DNA of 64,000 nt. It comes from Emergomyces orientalis (lineage: Eukaryota; Ascomycota; Eurotiomycetes; Onygenales; Ajellomycetaceae). Positions 44,631 to 56,368 of this stretch are shown here, one piece after another. A model generated the notes under the pieces. The model was not told where the DNA came from. It saw only the letters and a list, made by a program, of their open reading frames with translations, and did not search any database. Positions within the stretch are counted from its first letter, which is position 1; each line of letters opens with the position of its first letter. Where the stretch lies: contig MOWL01000068.1 of assembly GCA_002110485.1 (NCBI GenBank), positions 744,001 to 808,000 on the forward strand, given 5' to 3'. A program made the position numbers and the translations under genes.

Positions 44631-47600
44631 TCAGTTTTCGACCGCTTGGCAAAACAGTTGAATTTCTCCAACCTGTCCATTGGCCAACATGTTTTGGTGC
44701 TGGTCGCGCCATTCCATAAAAGCAAGTTGAACGGCCTCGTCGCTATCAATCGTAACAAAGTCTCCATCCTCATCCCGATACCGCAGTCTCACGGATTTGT
44801 TTCCAATAGACCGGTCTGTGAATCGAGCAAGTTTTGCGTCCACGCGGTCGGTTAGGGACCGGAAAAGAATATTGCTTGCGATTACCAATGTGACGTAATT
44901 GTCATCAAAATTCACTTTGGCTTTCAGCTGGCTGGGCATATAGAGTTCCTGTTCAGCCTCCTGGTTCACAGGAGAGGAAAGGGCAGACTGCATTGGGTTC
45001 GATGTGGGCGCTGGCTGTGAGCGGAGTTCGATCCTATTAGAAAGCTGTGGCTCGGGAAAGGGGTTTGGTGGGAGTCCATGGCGTTGCTGAATGCCTGGTG
45101 ATTGGGTGGCAGTCCGAACAGGGAGCGTGTTATTAATTGGGGAATTGTTTTGGCTGCGATTGACTGGTGCTCTCATACTTGCCATGTGGGCAGGGATAGG
45201 GGGAACAGGCACGTTATCAGCTGTGTGCATAGAATGTCCATTAACATGGCGGCGGGAGTCTGGAATATTGGGGTTGTGGTGGATGTCAGGACTGCTTGCA
45301 GATCGCATCCGGGCCTGAGACATCCCACTAGATTGGCCATGGTGGGATGAAGAGAGGGGAGGGAGTGAGGGTCGCTGGGCACCCCGTTGATTGTTGTTAT
45401 TGAAGTATGGGTTCGATGTAGCCCCGTCTCTCGATGCCGCTCTTGGCATGGCCGGGGCCGTGTACCGATTGGAGTCCTCAGTCCATGGAGTTGAAGGCGT
45501 GCCCTGGCGGGAATACGAAAACATGGTCGACTGAGAACTTGATCGTGTGGAAGTAGTTTCTGTGACCGGAGAAAAATACGAATTTCCATTTCGATCTCCG
45601 GGAGATATGGCCCCGTTAGCAAATTGGGTGGAAACCGAAAGAGGCGGCTCCGGCATAGGAAATCGTGGAGGCCGACTTGAGATTGGACCAGAGCTGCCAC
45701 TACCTCCTGTAGCCGATCGCGCCCGCAAACTTGTACTTGAAGCATTCCGGGATACTGAAAAGTCTGAGAAAGTATTACTCTCCCGGACGAGCTCTTCCTC
45801 TGCCTCGTACTCCTCCCGATACGGATTTTGAATTTTAGGGCCCATCTTAAGGTAGGTGAACTCTGTTTCAGATGTCCCTGTGTGCCGTGTTGCCCGCTCT
45901 TCATTTTGAATGGCTCGTTGTGTGTCGATATCTTTGTACCATTTGCGCATGGTATCCTCGTTTTGGTACCGAATGGAAAAGTTGTCAACAACACCTGGAT
46001 CACCCTTCCAGAAGATTTGGATTTTGTACGACCCTAAAGTTGGATTGTATAAGCAAACTCTATCAAAAAATACGCCGACAATATTTAAGAGAACAAACTA
46101 ACCTGGTTTGTGGAGGGACAGAATTTCGGTAACATTGGCCATGTAGATTCTGCCTTTTAACTGAAGTCGTGGCTTTCCCTTCTGAGCAGCGTTTGGTTTG
46201 TCCTTGCTCATAAGCTTAGACTTTTGTTTGTTGGGATTCACATCTTTGCAGCAAAGCAGTATGCGTTCGAAAAGATAGATGTGATACTGATAAAAATATA
46301 AATTCCGAAGTTAGCAACAATTCCTACCACATGGTATTCTTGATTTCGTTATTTTGGCTTGTAAAAATTTACGTCTTGATGCCCACTATCAATGGCCCTA
46401 TGGAATGGAGCTGACTGAAGAAATAATTCCCGCGAAGTAGAATTAGGAACGAAGCAGAAAGAAAACATATCTGAGAGTAGTTCCGAATCGACCATTATTC
46501 TCCATAGGTCAATTGGAATCATTCTCTCATGCTATAAGAAACGCCTTCAGGCATGGAGCATAAGGCATGAGAGAGAGAGAGGGAATAAAAAAAAAATCAC
46601 AATTGGGAACGTTTGTCCTGCCCTTCCAGCCTTGGCAAAGAAGGGCGATCATTCAAATTTAACCTTGCGTTCTCATTGGGAATCATTAAACGATCAATAG
46701 TAGACAATGTATGCAAAAGTTGATCTTGTCCATGTCTCCGGGTAGAAGGGCTCTTTGGCTTGCGTGAAGATGGACAGGGGGATGGTGGAGTGCACGGGGA
46801 ATGCGGTACATCGCAAAGAATGTCACCTGATAAACATGAGGAAATGTCTTCGATAGAAACGTTGGATTGCAGATGCAGCGGGTCATGATTCCCATGTCCG
46901 GGATGAGGAGGGAAAGATTGGCCAAAAGTAGGGAGACTGAGCCGTTTTAATGAAACAGAGCGAAATTTTGATCTCCATGTGAGAGTCGTAGGCTCAGACC
47001 ATTGAGGGGACAGATCCTGGTAAGGAGTTCCAAAGGGTAGGTGTATGCCTGATAACCTTTTGTGGGAAGGTTGATCCGGGGCCAATGGAAGGACATCTAA
47101 CAGACGCATGCGAATCTTCATTGGGCCTTTATGAAAGGAAAGCCGGTGACGGGGAACAGGCCGGAGTCGTGCATTAAAATCTGTAAGAGATGTACGAACC
47201 TCTCTTTCTGTATCTCTGCCTCCATCGCCCTTCAACACAGTGAAAGTACCGAATCGTAACAGTTCACCGAATACCTCAACCTTAAGTGCTTTCCAGTCAT
47301 CAACTCGAGTAGCGAGATCGTCAACGGCGTTGGCAAGGTGTTCTTTATCAACTGCATGATTAGCTTGGTCTAAGACACCTTGAACTATGTCGATGGCGGT
47401 GGCAACGTCCGTAACAAGGTCTTCGCGATCAGTCTGTTTTTTAAGTTCCTATAAAGTTACAGTTTTAGTGCCATGCCGCAATTATTAAAAGTACAACCAA
47501 AGGCATTCAATCTTACCATGAGCATCAAAGGATACTTAGTAAGTCGTTGAAACGGTTTGACAAAAAACCCGTTTAGGGTAGATGGCTGTGCCACCATTTG

Positions 47601-48565
47601 TTGGAGGTCGACAGATCGTGGGGCAGCCTTGATTTTATCCCACTCCTTTTGGCATACAGCATCACATCGGAGTTGATTGGCAATAAAAGGTTCATACTGG
47701 CGAAATCCTTCTTGATGCTGGATAAAGAGCTCACCCCAGTTCTGCATATCTTCAGGAAGGGCGTTGTGTTGCTCCATTCGAATTAGAAATCGCTGCGTAA
47801 AGTCAAGCAGGTTGTTGAGATTTAAAAAAATTTGGTGGCTTGAGTCGCCGTTCAAAGCCCCTGTCTCCTCCAATTCTTTTTTCAGCGCTTGCAAATTCTG
47901 GAGGTGGTGGACGTAATCTCTCTCGGTTTCCAACAACTCTTTCAAAATATGTTCCTTCCGGGTAAGCTTGACCTTTTCCCCTTGGCGTGGCCCAGCAGTC
48001 GCAGCAGAAGACTGATAAAGCTGGCCCCGCATTTCGAGAATATCTAGAACTCGACTGACCATTTTGATGACCTTTTAAGTCAAGTTAGCAAAAGTACAGT
48101 TCAAAGAAAGCGTATTTCTGCGCGCCGAGTCGAGGGAATATCCACCTTCACGAAGCCAGTCGTGTTTTCCCCATAAAGATCGGTGATAAGAAAGCATTCT
48201 TGCTGGGGAAACTCCAAATCTTGTAGACAGGCCTGAAGAAACTTGAAAGCGGCTGCTTTTGGTCGCCTTGCCTCTGGTACTTTATCAGGGTCGATGGTGA
48301 GGGGCTCTGCAGGGTTAGAGGCGTTAAAGATGGTCATCAGCGGATATCCCTGGCGCAGACATCTCCAAATAGATGCAACGGGGTCTATAGCCTCCTCAGT
48401 TCTGTCCATCTCTTCCATTTCTGCGAGATGTGTCTCGAAACCCGGGACTTCAGTGAGTCTCTTTTTGAGGCTCGCACAGCTTTGGAATAGTGACTCGCCC
48501 CCTCTTCGATTGATGATATTATCCTCGGCCATAACAGGGCCTCCGTTGGCAGCTGAGGAATCCAT
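44631..48565 (-). CDS. CDC24: Cdc42 guanine-nucleotide exchange factor Cdc24
   Basis: Activates the Rho GTPase Cdc42 at sites of polarised growth; scaffolded by Bem1. Exons 48565-48146, 48071-47517, 47448-47200, 46286-46103 and 46033-44631 are all in phase (936 residues). Order of domains: N-terminal CDC24 calponin-like region (residues ~50-140, FQSCASLKKRLTEVPGFE); DH catalytic domain from ~165 (LKELLETERDYVHHLQNLQ; VKPFQRLTKYPLMLM); PH domain (FGTFTVLKGDGG, then YHIYLFERILLCCKD, LQLKGRIYMANVTEIL); a long Ser/Pro-rich linker; and a C-terminal PB1 domain (841-936) with the acidic OPCA motif RYRDEDGDFVTIDSDEA that would bind Bem1. The fourth intron (46287-47199) splits the PH domain and is unusually long; see findings. 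ATG 48565 was preferred to an upstream GTG. Confidence 0.96.
46287..47199 (-). other. Long CDC24 intron with in-frame ORF
   Basis: A 913-nt intron (donor GTTCGT, acceptor ATCAG) inside the PH domain. Reading straight on from exon 3 the frame stays open for 200 codons, to a TGA ending at 46597. The predicted sequence is Ser/Pro/Arg-rich but not low-complexity (RLLDVLPLAPDQPSHKRL, PTTLTWRSKFRSVSLKRL). Splicing at the ends restores a canonical PH core (TEREYHIYLFER), so I treat it as an intron with possible retention. Confidence 0.7.
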
Positions 48566-49912
48566 ATTGTCCGACTTTTGGCAATATATCACGTAGCTAT
48601 TGAAATCGAATCAACTTCAGTCGTACTGTCCCGGCCAGTCTTCCTGGTCCCTTTCAGGGACCGAGACCATGGGTCGCCGAACAACTAGGTTGTGTCCAGA
48701 GAGAAAGATGAAAGAAGCGTAAGCGTTAAGTTTGCTGTAGGCAAAAATAAGCTAGTTCGGTGTGGTGAACGCTGGGTATCCCAGTTGCGATGCAGGTGGT
48801 TGGTCGAGGTATTCCACCTCTCCGGATAGGCGATAACAATCAAAAGAAACGGCCAGAAAGGTAGCAAGACGGGTACTGGTAAATATGGCTAGGGTGATTC
48901 TGATTTCTGGAAGCTTGTCAGTACTTTAAGCGCTAGACTGAAGGTGATATAATGAGCGATGTCACTCAGCAACGGTGAGAGAGGGGTACGGCATTAAGGG
49001 TTGCCCACCTCGAAATACCACGCGGAAGCTGGATGTCTAATCTGGAAGAGGGAAAAAAACAAGGGCTTATAAAAAGAAATGAAAAGATAGAGACATAAGC
49101 GGATGGCAGACACAGCGACATGGGCGCCAGAAATAGGCCAGAGGTTAGTTGGATTGTGTAGTGATGTTTCAGGAGTTGCGCTTTGAGCTCGTCGTCGGCT
49201 CTTCCAGAGAGCCCATGGTACGCTAACTCCAATCGGGGATAGCAGCTGCATAAGTGTTGACTAAGCGAGTATAATTGCTAGATAAGGTTTAGTGCCGTGT
49301 AGCTCTTGGCATGTCACCTGACGGAATGACTCAGCTGTCATCCAAACAGCCGCATTCGGAATAATGTTTAGCCATGCAGCGTATCATCATCTGTCTGGCT
49401 GACTTCACTTCACCTCCGCAACCGCAGCCACCACAGCATGTCGACACGGAGAAGACGGTTCGTCGGATAGCTGCTGTCTATATGAGTTTCGGGTGAGCTG
49501 GGATGCACTGTCTGACCCGACCAATAAGACCAGAGGGTTATTTACAAACTGATTGCGCTCGAGACTTCCTCTAAGCATAATCCCATTGTTCTTTGTATGT
49601 GTATTCATTAGCCTTCCTTTGTTGCCGCATGGCGGCAACCCAAAACAAGGCACCTGAATTTCTAATCATTAATGTGCTGTCCTGCTTGCTTTGGTTCCCC
49701 CTTAACAGAATCGCTTCGGGATATCCTTCCTCTCCCTTACGCTTGTCTCAAGCAACGACCGAGTTTGGGGCGTTATTTTTAGCCTCCACACACCAGCCTT
49801 GGGATTTGTGGGCTTTATTATCGATTACGTATATTTATCAGTGTTCCACGTCTCTCTTTTTCCGCCCTTTACCGTTAGACAAGCCTCAGCATAGCTCCAG
49901 GTCGAAAATCTC
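48566..49912. promoter_or_regulatory. Divergent region CDC24 / F-box-WD40
   Basis: A 1.3-kb spacer between two head-to-head starts. It should hold both promoters and leaders. Open frames within it show no domains. No single operator is supported. Confidence 0.5.
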
Positions 49913-52644
49913 ATGGAACGCGACTCCGCAGCAGCAGCAGCGGGCGCCGCATTTACACCAAAACTACAGACTGGAAAATATCGTGGAGACTTTGCTCCTC
50001 CGTCTGTGCTAGCATCTTTCAAGCTGGATGAGGGTTACTCTGACGAAACTAGAAGCCAAGCAGAAAATGAAGTGGTCCAAACTTCGGACGAAGGCCTAAG
50101 TCTCCCTAACTGGATTCTTGCACACAGTGAAACTGACAGAGCAGGTAGCTATATACCCCCTTCTCTTTTGAGTGCCTTGTTACGGAGAAAAATGATGTTA
50201 ACCCTGTCGCAGAATTGGCTTATAGCTTATTGAGAACATTGCGTACCTCAACAATTTCCTCAGTCGTTGATCGACTGACTCCACTTCTCCATATGGATCC
50301 TGTCCTCAAACTTCCCCCGGAAATCACTTCGGAAATATTCTCCTATCTTGACACATCCACACTGCTTACCGCAGCACTTGCGTCTCGAGCTTGGAGAGAG
50401 AGAATCATAGACTCACGACTATGGAGGCATCTCTATATACAAGAAGGTTGGCGTTTCGACATGGACGCGGTACGAAATTTCGAGCAAACTCTCTCGAAGC
50501 CCGCCTTTTCTCTCAACCGTAAATCAAGAACGAGGCATTCGGATGCCGCCGATATGGGGCAGCCAAAACAAAAAAAGCGTGTTCCTCCAGGCTGGATCGA
50601 CTCAAGGAGAGACTCCCACGTTGAGAATAATAATATGCAAGATGCAAGTCCTCCATGGAATGAGCAGCATGAAACAGTTGAAGCAGACGGTACTTCTGTC
50701 TCCGAAATTAATTGCCTACCTGATGCCGAAGGTGACCACGAGATGCGCGATGCCAGCTATGATGACTACTCAGTAGGATCATCACCAGATCAAAGTCGGT
50801 TGCGTCATTCTCTAGAATTTAACAGCCCACCGCACAGCCGAAAATTGAGTCGACCTGATAGCTCCGCGAAACATATGCCATTCCACTCGTCGCCAACGAA
50901 TTATACCCCTCAAATAAAGCCCCCACATCTCATGAGGACAATTACTGGTACATGCAGGCTAAATTGGCCATATCTTTATAAACAAAGACGAAAACTGGAA
51001 GATAACTGGAGGAAAGGTCACTTCACCAATTTTCAGCTCCCCCACCCATCCTATCCCTTAGAGGCTCATACGGAATGCGTATATACTATTCAATTTTTCG
51101 GAAAATGGCTTGTCAGTGGGAGCCGCGACAGAACAGTGAGAGTCTGGAATCTGGAAACAAGGAGGCTGAGAGGTACCCCGTTGATAGGACACAGCAAATC
51201 GGTTCTCTGTTTGCAATTTGATCCTAGTGCAGAAGAAGATATCATCATATCTGGAAGCAGCGATAGGAGCGTCATAGTTTGGCGGTTTTCCACGGGGGAA
51301 AAGATCCATGAGCTCACCAATGCCCATCAGGACTCAGTATTGAACTTGCGATTCGATAAACGATTTTTGGTGACATGCTCGAAAGATAAATTAATAAAAG
51401 TTTGGAACCGCCGTGACCTTTCTCCGATGGACAAAGATTATCCCTCCTTTTTTAAAGGCGCTGGTGTGAGATATCCATCCTACATCGTTGACACCTCCTT
51501 GATATCCCCTAGCGCTTTGGAAGCCCAAATCGCGAATCGACAGGTCAAAATGCTACCACCTTACTCACTACTTATGACGCTTGATGGTCATGGTGCCGCT
51601 GTAAATGCGATTCAGATGGATGAAAATGAAATCGTCTCTGCGTCCGGGGATCGTTTAATCAAAGTATGGGATATACACAATGGAGCCTGTCTGAAAACTT
51701 TGATTGGTCACAAAAAAGGCATTGCGTGCGTTCAGTTCGATAGTAGACGAATAGTAAGCGGGAGTAATGACGACACCGTACGGATATATGACCATGCCTC
51801 GGGGGCTGAGGTTGCCTGCTTACACGGACACCATGGCCTCGTGCGAACTGTCCAAGCAGGTTTTGGGGATCCGCCTGGAGCGGAGGAGACATTGCGGCTT
51901 GAAGCCATGGCAGTAGACACCCAATACTGGAAAGCTCGACTCCGCGGCGACATCACTGAATCGGACTCTGCAACCCGGCGCCGACAGAGAACGTGCCAGG
52001 TTAGAAGCTCCGGATCCAGAAATCCCAACGATATTATGGCTCTGGGAGCCAAAATACCTCCTGGGGGTGGAGGAAGCAGCTGGGGACGCATTGTTTCCGG
52101 CTCTTATGACGAAAGCATCATTATATGGAAAAAGGATCAAGAAGGAAAGTGGGTGATTGGGCAAAGGCTCCGCCAGGATGAAGCCGCCAGAGCGGCAGCT
52201 GCAAACGGAGTTCCAGACCCCAGGTCGCTAACCAACCAACCAATTATCCCGCCCCCTGGTCAAGTCTCGCAGCCTCCCACTGTATTACCTTCCATGCCCC
52301 AATCTTCCCAGCAAAGCACACCTGCCTCAGCAGCAATTCAATCCAATCCGCCGAATCTCAACGCACCGAATGCTCTGGGTACCATCAACGATGCAGGATC
52401 AGCTTACCTGAATGCAATGAATCAGCAACCTCCGCAAGCCCTTCAACAAGCTCAAGGCACACTACACGGCGCTAATAGACCGTTACCTCATCCCGCAACC
52501 CACCCTACTGCCAGAGTTTTCAAACTGCAGTTTGATGCGCGTCAGCTCATATGTGCCAGTCTAGATCACAGAATTGTGGGCTGGGACTTTGCATGCGGTG
52601 ACCAGGAGCTTGAGTGGGCGTGTCAGTTTTTCACCGGCCTTTGA
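49913..52644 (+). CDS. F-box / WD40 protein, SCF substrate adaptor
   Basis: Predicted substrate-receptor subunit of an SCF ubiquitin ligase: the F-box binds Skp1 and the WD40 propeller binds substrate. Exons 49913-50144 and 50213-52644 (donor GTAGCT, acceptor CGCAG) join in phase to 887 residues. Visible: an Ala-rich N-terminus (MERDSAAAAAGAAFTP); F-box at ~106-158 (LKLPPEITSEIFSYLDTSTL, SRAWRERIIDSRLWRHLYI); a polar disordered stretch; then WD repeats from ~360 with GH and WD/WN dipeptides (FGKWLVSGSRDRTVRVWNLE; IISGSSDRSVIVWRF; VTCSKDKLIKVWNRR; VSASGDRLIKVWDIH; VSGSNDDTVRIYDH; IVSGSYDESIIIWKK). The final blade (LQFDARQLICASLDHRIVGW) comes after a ~150-residue Pro/Gln-rich insertion. Overall like Cdc4/Met30/Pof-type proteins, but I cannot assign an orthologue. 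Confidence 0.92.
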
Positions 52645-53512
52645 AAGTTGATTGGAATTTTATATACATTGCAAATCGGCCGTGCAAATACCCAAGAACC
52701 TGTTGGAATTGATTACTTTATTTGCCCCTTCTTTTTAGAAGTCCACGCTTCTTTTCGATTCAAGCCCTAGTTACATACCATGCCATATTGCGATTTCTTG
52801 AGACCGTTTTGATTTTAAGTTTTCTTTTCTTTTCTTTCTTCTTTTTTATAAAATGCATATATCTCATAGCAAGCGTGACTCCATATTGGTTTTTCTTAAT
52901 AACAAGTTTGAAGAGTCGTCGTTGGCATCAATAAGTATCATCATCCATTTTTTTTGCTTTATATTACCTTTTTCAATAAGGATGCATAACCTTTTTCTTT
53001 TTTTCGCTATCCTATTTGGATTACCCCGTCAAGTTGCATCATTTCCCCTGCTGGTTTTCACTTCGGTACGTACGATATTGTTTGATATCATGGTTGGACT
53101 CAATTTATTCCGTCCTGAGAAGAATTTTATATTGCTTTAGCTTTGCTCAAAATCATTTGAGCTTTTTGACTTAAAACTTCTCTATCGGATTGCCTGTTGC
53201 CTGCTTCCTGAATGTGATGGCTCTGCTACTGCTACTATCACTGCTATATTCACATCTCACAGATTTTACATCGGATGCCTACTTTGCAACGTGCTGCCAT
53301 GAAATGGGAGTACTCAGCCAACGAGAATTTATCCGTGGAATGAACAAAATTAACTTTTCCATTTGTTCATCTACCTGCATAATCTAAGGATTATATCGCT
53401 AACCGATCCATTTGATCCTCCACACAATGAACGGAAGCACATTATCAGAACCCTCCATTACCACAAAAATGTGTATATCCCGACCTAGAAATAGGCTTTT
53501 TGGGCGAAGCTA
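52645..53512. other. Convergent spacer
   Basis: 3' flanks of the F-box/WD40 gene (+) and the secreted-protein gene (-). T-rich around 52800-53000. No gene supported. Confidence 0.5.
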
Positions 53513-54115
53513 TCAACAGCTATGCACCAGAGAAAATCCAATTTCACCCACTTTGTTTTTCCAATACGCCCAACCGTCATTTTGCTGCCAAGTGCTATAC
53601 TCTGTGAAGAAGCTCATGGTTTCTGAACACACATTGCTTGCGAGAACCGTCTTAAATTTGGTCGGATTCTTCTTTGTGGGGGTATTGAATGTGGCAACCA
53701 TCTCCCTCTTACGGGCAGGGATGTTATAAGTGGGGTAGTTCCCGAACCTCGGTGACCAAGGCTCCGTGGACCAGACATCGACCGTGACGGCCTCGCCGCA
53801 GGCGTAAGTGTTATCATCGAGGATCTCGGGAAATTCGATCACCAGCATACAACCCGTCGCGCCCTGTGGGATCAAGTCGAATGTTATGGCGGATTGCACA
53901 TCGTTAATTGCGTTATTGCGCTCGATGTCGTAATTTACGCCGGTGAATGGCGTATCGGGATCCGAACGGTACAGAGTGCTGAATAAGGTAGGTTCCATGG
54001 TTTGGCAGCCGCGGCGAGCTAGATCGACAGGTTTGTCACCTGAAGGCGCCGCAATAGCGACGCCCAGGAGGGAAAGAAGAGCCAGGTGGGTGGCCACGTA
54101 GCGGGAGATGAACAT
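53513..54115 (-). CDS. Small secreted protein, possibly But2-like
   Basis: Intronless, 200 residues. A clear signal peptide (FISRYVATHLALLSLLGVAI) ends near Ala23. A dibasic LARRG at about 33-37 could be a Kex2 processing site. The mature part has five Cys (RGCQT, TGCML, YACGE, NVCSE and the final C) and a beta-strand-rich pattern (AITFDLIPQGATGCMLVIEF; EAVTVDVWSTEPWSP). This arrangement resembles the fungal But2 C-terminal-domain secreted family, an impression rather than a confirmed match. Likely extracellular or wall-associated. The gene stands alone in a gene-poor stretch. Confidence 0.85.
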   Translation of the reverse strand: MFISRYVATHLALLSLLGVAIAAPSGDKPVDLARRGCQTMEPTLFSTLYRSDPDTPFTGVNYDIERNNAINDVQSAITFDLIPQGATGCMLVIEFPEILDDNTYACGEAVTVDVWSTEPWSPRFGNYPTYNIPARKREMVATFNTPTKKNPTKFKTVLASNVCSETMSFFTEYSTWQQNDGWAYWKNKVGEIGFSLVHSC

Positions 54116-56368
54116 GTTTGCAAGGGGGAGTATTTCTTGATATTTATTTCAAATAAAAAATATAAAAAAACCCGTATTTTGCTTAAAATTTATAAACCAA
54201 ACCCTTGAGAAGCTATGTTTGAAAGGAAGAACAATGTTGTGCAGAGGTGCTCCCAGAGGGCCATTACCGCCCTTTATATACAGGCAAACAGTGGTTCCTA
54301 TCAGGGGGAGTTGGCCATCACACCAACAGAACCTTGGAAGTATCCAAGGCTTTCCGCTCATAGTATTTTCCCTGTCCATGGATCTCTTCCTCAACTGCTT
54401 CCCGTCCCCCGTAACATAAATTTATGTTTATCCTGTAATTTACCTCACTTTCACAAGGCAGAGCGCGCTTCTGGGTGATTAAGTACCCTGATATACGTTT
54501 CGAGTATCGAAGTTCGCATTAGCCAGCGGGCAAGGGGGGGGAAACCACAAGTATCAACCCAGGAAACCTGGGTGCAAAGGATTTCCGTCAGGCATCGAGA
54601 ACCTGCAATAGTCCTGCACATTTTCAAAGGTTGGGTGGTTCAACCGATTTCGCGCACTCGATTGAACAAGCAAAAACTCTATTTAGAATCAAGAACAAGG
54701 CTGAGATCTGGATTAGAGCCATGGCTAAAAAGGGCCAATGTATGGAACACACATACCCTACCGAGCATATATCCCATTGTCTAGCAGCTTCTTTATAACG
54801 AGGTTTTTCACTTATTGACTGAACAAAACCATCCGGCCATTGAAAGTGATTTCGATTCACCAACACTTTTTGTCCAGGCTGATGCTAAATTACCAGGCCA
54901 CGGGGGAAAGCGGATCGATCGTTGCGTATCTAGCTTTCAATGTTAAATAATTCCACATAAACATCAGCTTCTCCGCCCGAAAACCACATACCCATCGTTA
55001 AATCAATAAAAAATAAAATAAAAAATGCCAAATTTGAAGGCCAACCGAAATGACTTGGATCCGCACGGTAGCTGGGTGGGTAAGCTTGGTAGGCGTTTCC
55101 CAGGAACACGTCAAATCTGCGTGCCTATTCCAGCATTCCTTCGTGTCATCATTAAACTGGCAGGTCCCAAAACTCGCATTCGGCTAATCTGCTGCAGCTC
55201 GAGAATGTACAGCGGAAGCTTAAGTCTTATCATGATTCATAACAGCGTGTTCTAAAACGAGCAGTCCCAAACTTCCGTTGTGGGTAAAGGTAGAACCCTG
55301 GGCCCTCCTAACAGCAAATTGGACACTTTTTTCTCCATCAGTGCAGTGGCCAGGCACAGAGTGGAGGTAGCTAGGAAGCAAAAGAAGCTTGTCAAATGAA
55401 ACATGCACACTTCCCAACATCAGTAAAAATTGTCTGCTGAGCGCCAGTGGTCGTGGATCCACCTCCAAAACAACAATTAATTGGTTCCTGGTGTTTCTCA
55501 TTTAAGCTCGAATTTCTGACGTCAGAAAGCACTCAGCAGTTAACTTATATTACTAATATCCCAGAACATTCTGTCTTCTACCCCAGACCAACAGCCCAAG
55601 GAAGACGGAACGATAAATGTGTCTTTTGTATGAGAAACACATATAAATGATACTTATACACTTAACTAATTTCATCACCACCATGTAAGATATCCATATT
55701 TTATTGATAATATATAATAGAATAAATAAATATAAGATTTACTTCATGGAAATAAGCAGAAATTGTCAGAGGCATCTATCCGCCCGGCCTGTTGTTATTC
55801 CTTTCATCTCTCAGGGCTATACTCCGTATAGCTCTCTGCAACGCACACAATGCATAGATAGAGAATCAAGCCAATATTACACTCCAACAGAAATGAGCAA
55901 TTCATTCATAAGTAGTTGGAAATAGTACTAGTTGGCTATTTTTAGTAATTAAAATCTCTTTTTTGAAATAAACAATGAAAACTTAATTTTAACTTCAGTA
56001 AATTTAATACTAGTATTATAAGATTTATTCGTAATATGACAGATTATATAGGGGGTGAGGTGTTCCCATATATAGATATTACAAAAATTGAAACTTGTAT
56101 CTTATATATGTGGTTCTCATATAAAGATACCTACCTATATTTGACTTTTATTGTTTCGCTGTTTGTATCGCCTGTTGCCCCAAAGCAAAGCTCGAGCAAG
56201 ATGCGGAGGCGAGGACACGGGGGTCTAGCCTCTTGGAAGGCGCTGTTGGAGACAGCCCTCAATTAATCATAAGCTGCTATTATACATATTAGTATTACTA
56301 CAAAATCAGTATACAATGCAGAAAGTATAAATCTGATTGATATGAATGAATGTTTAAGTATAACTCTA
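54116..56368. other. AT-rich gene-free spacer
   Basis: Promoter side of the secreted-protein gene and 3' side of the next gene. Very AT-rich at 55650-56300. No gene supported. Confidence 0.5.
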
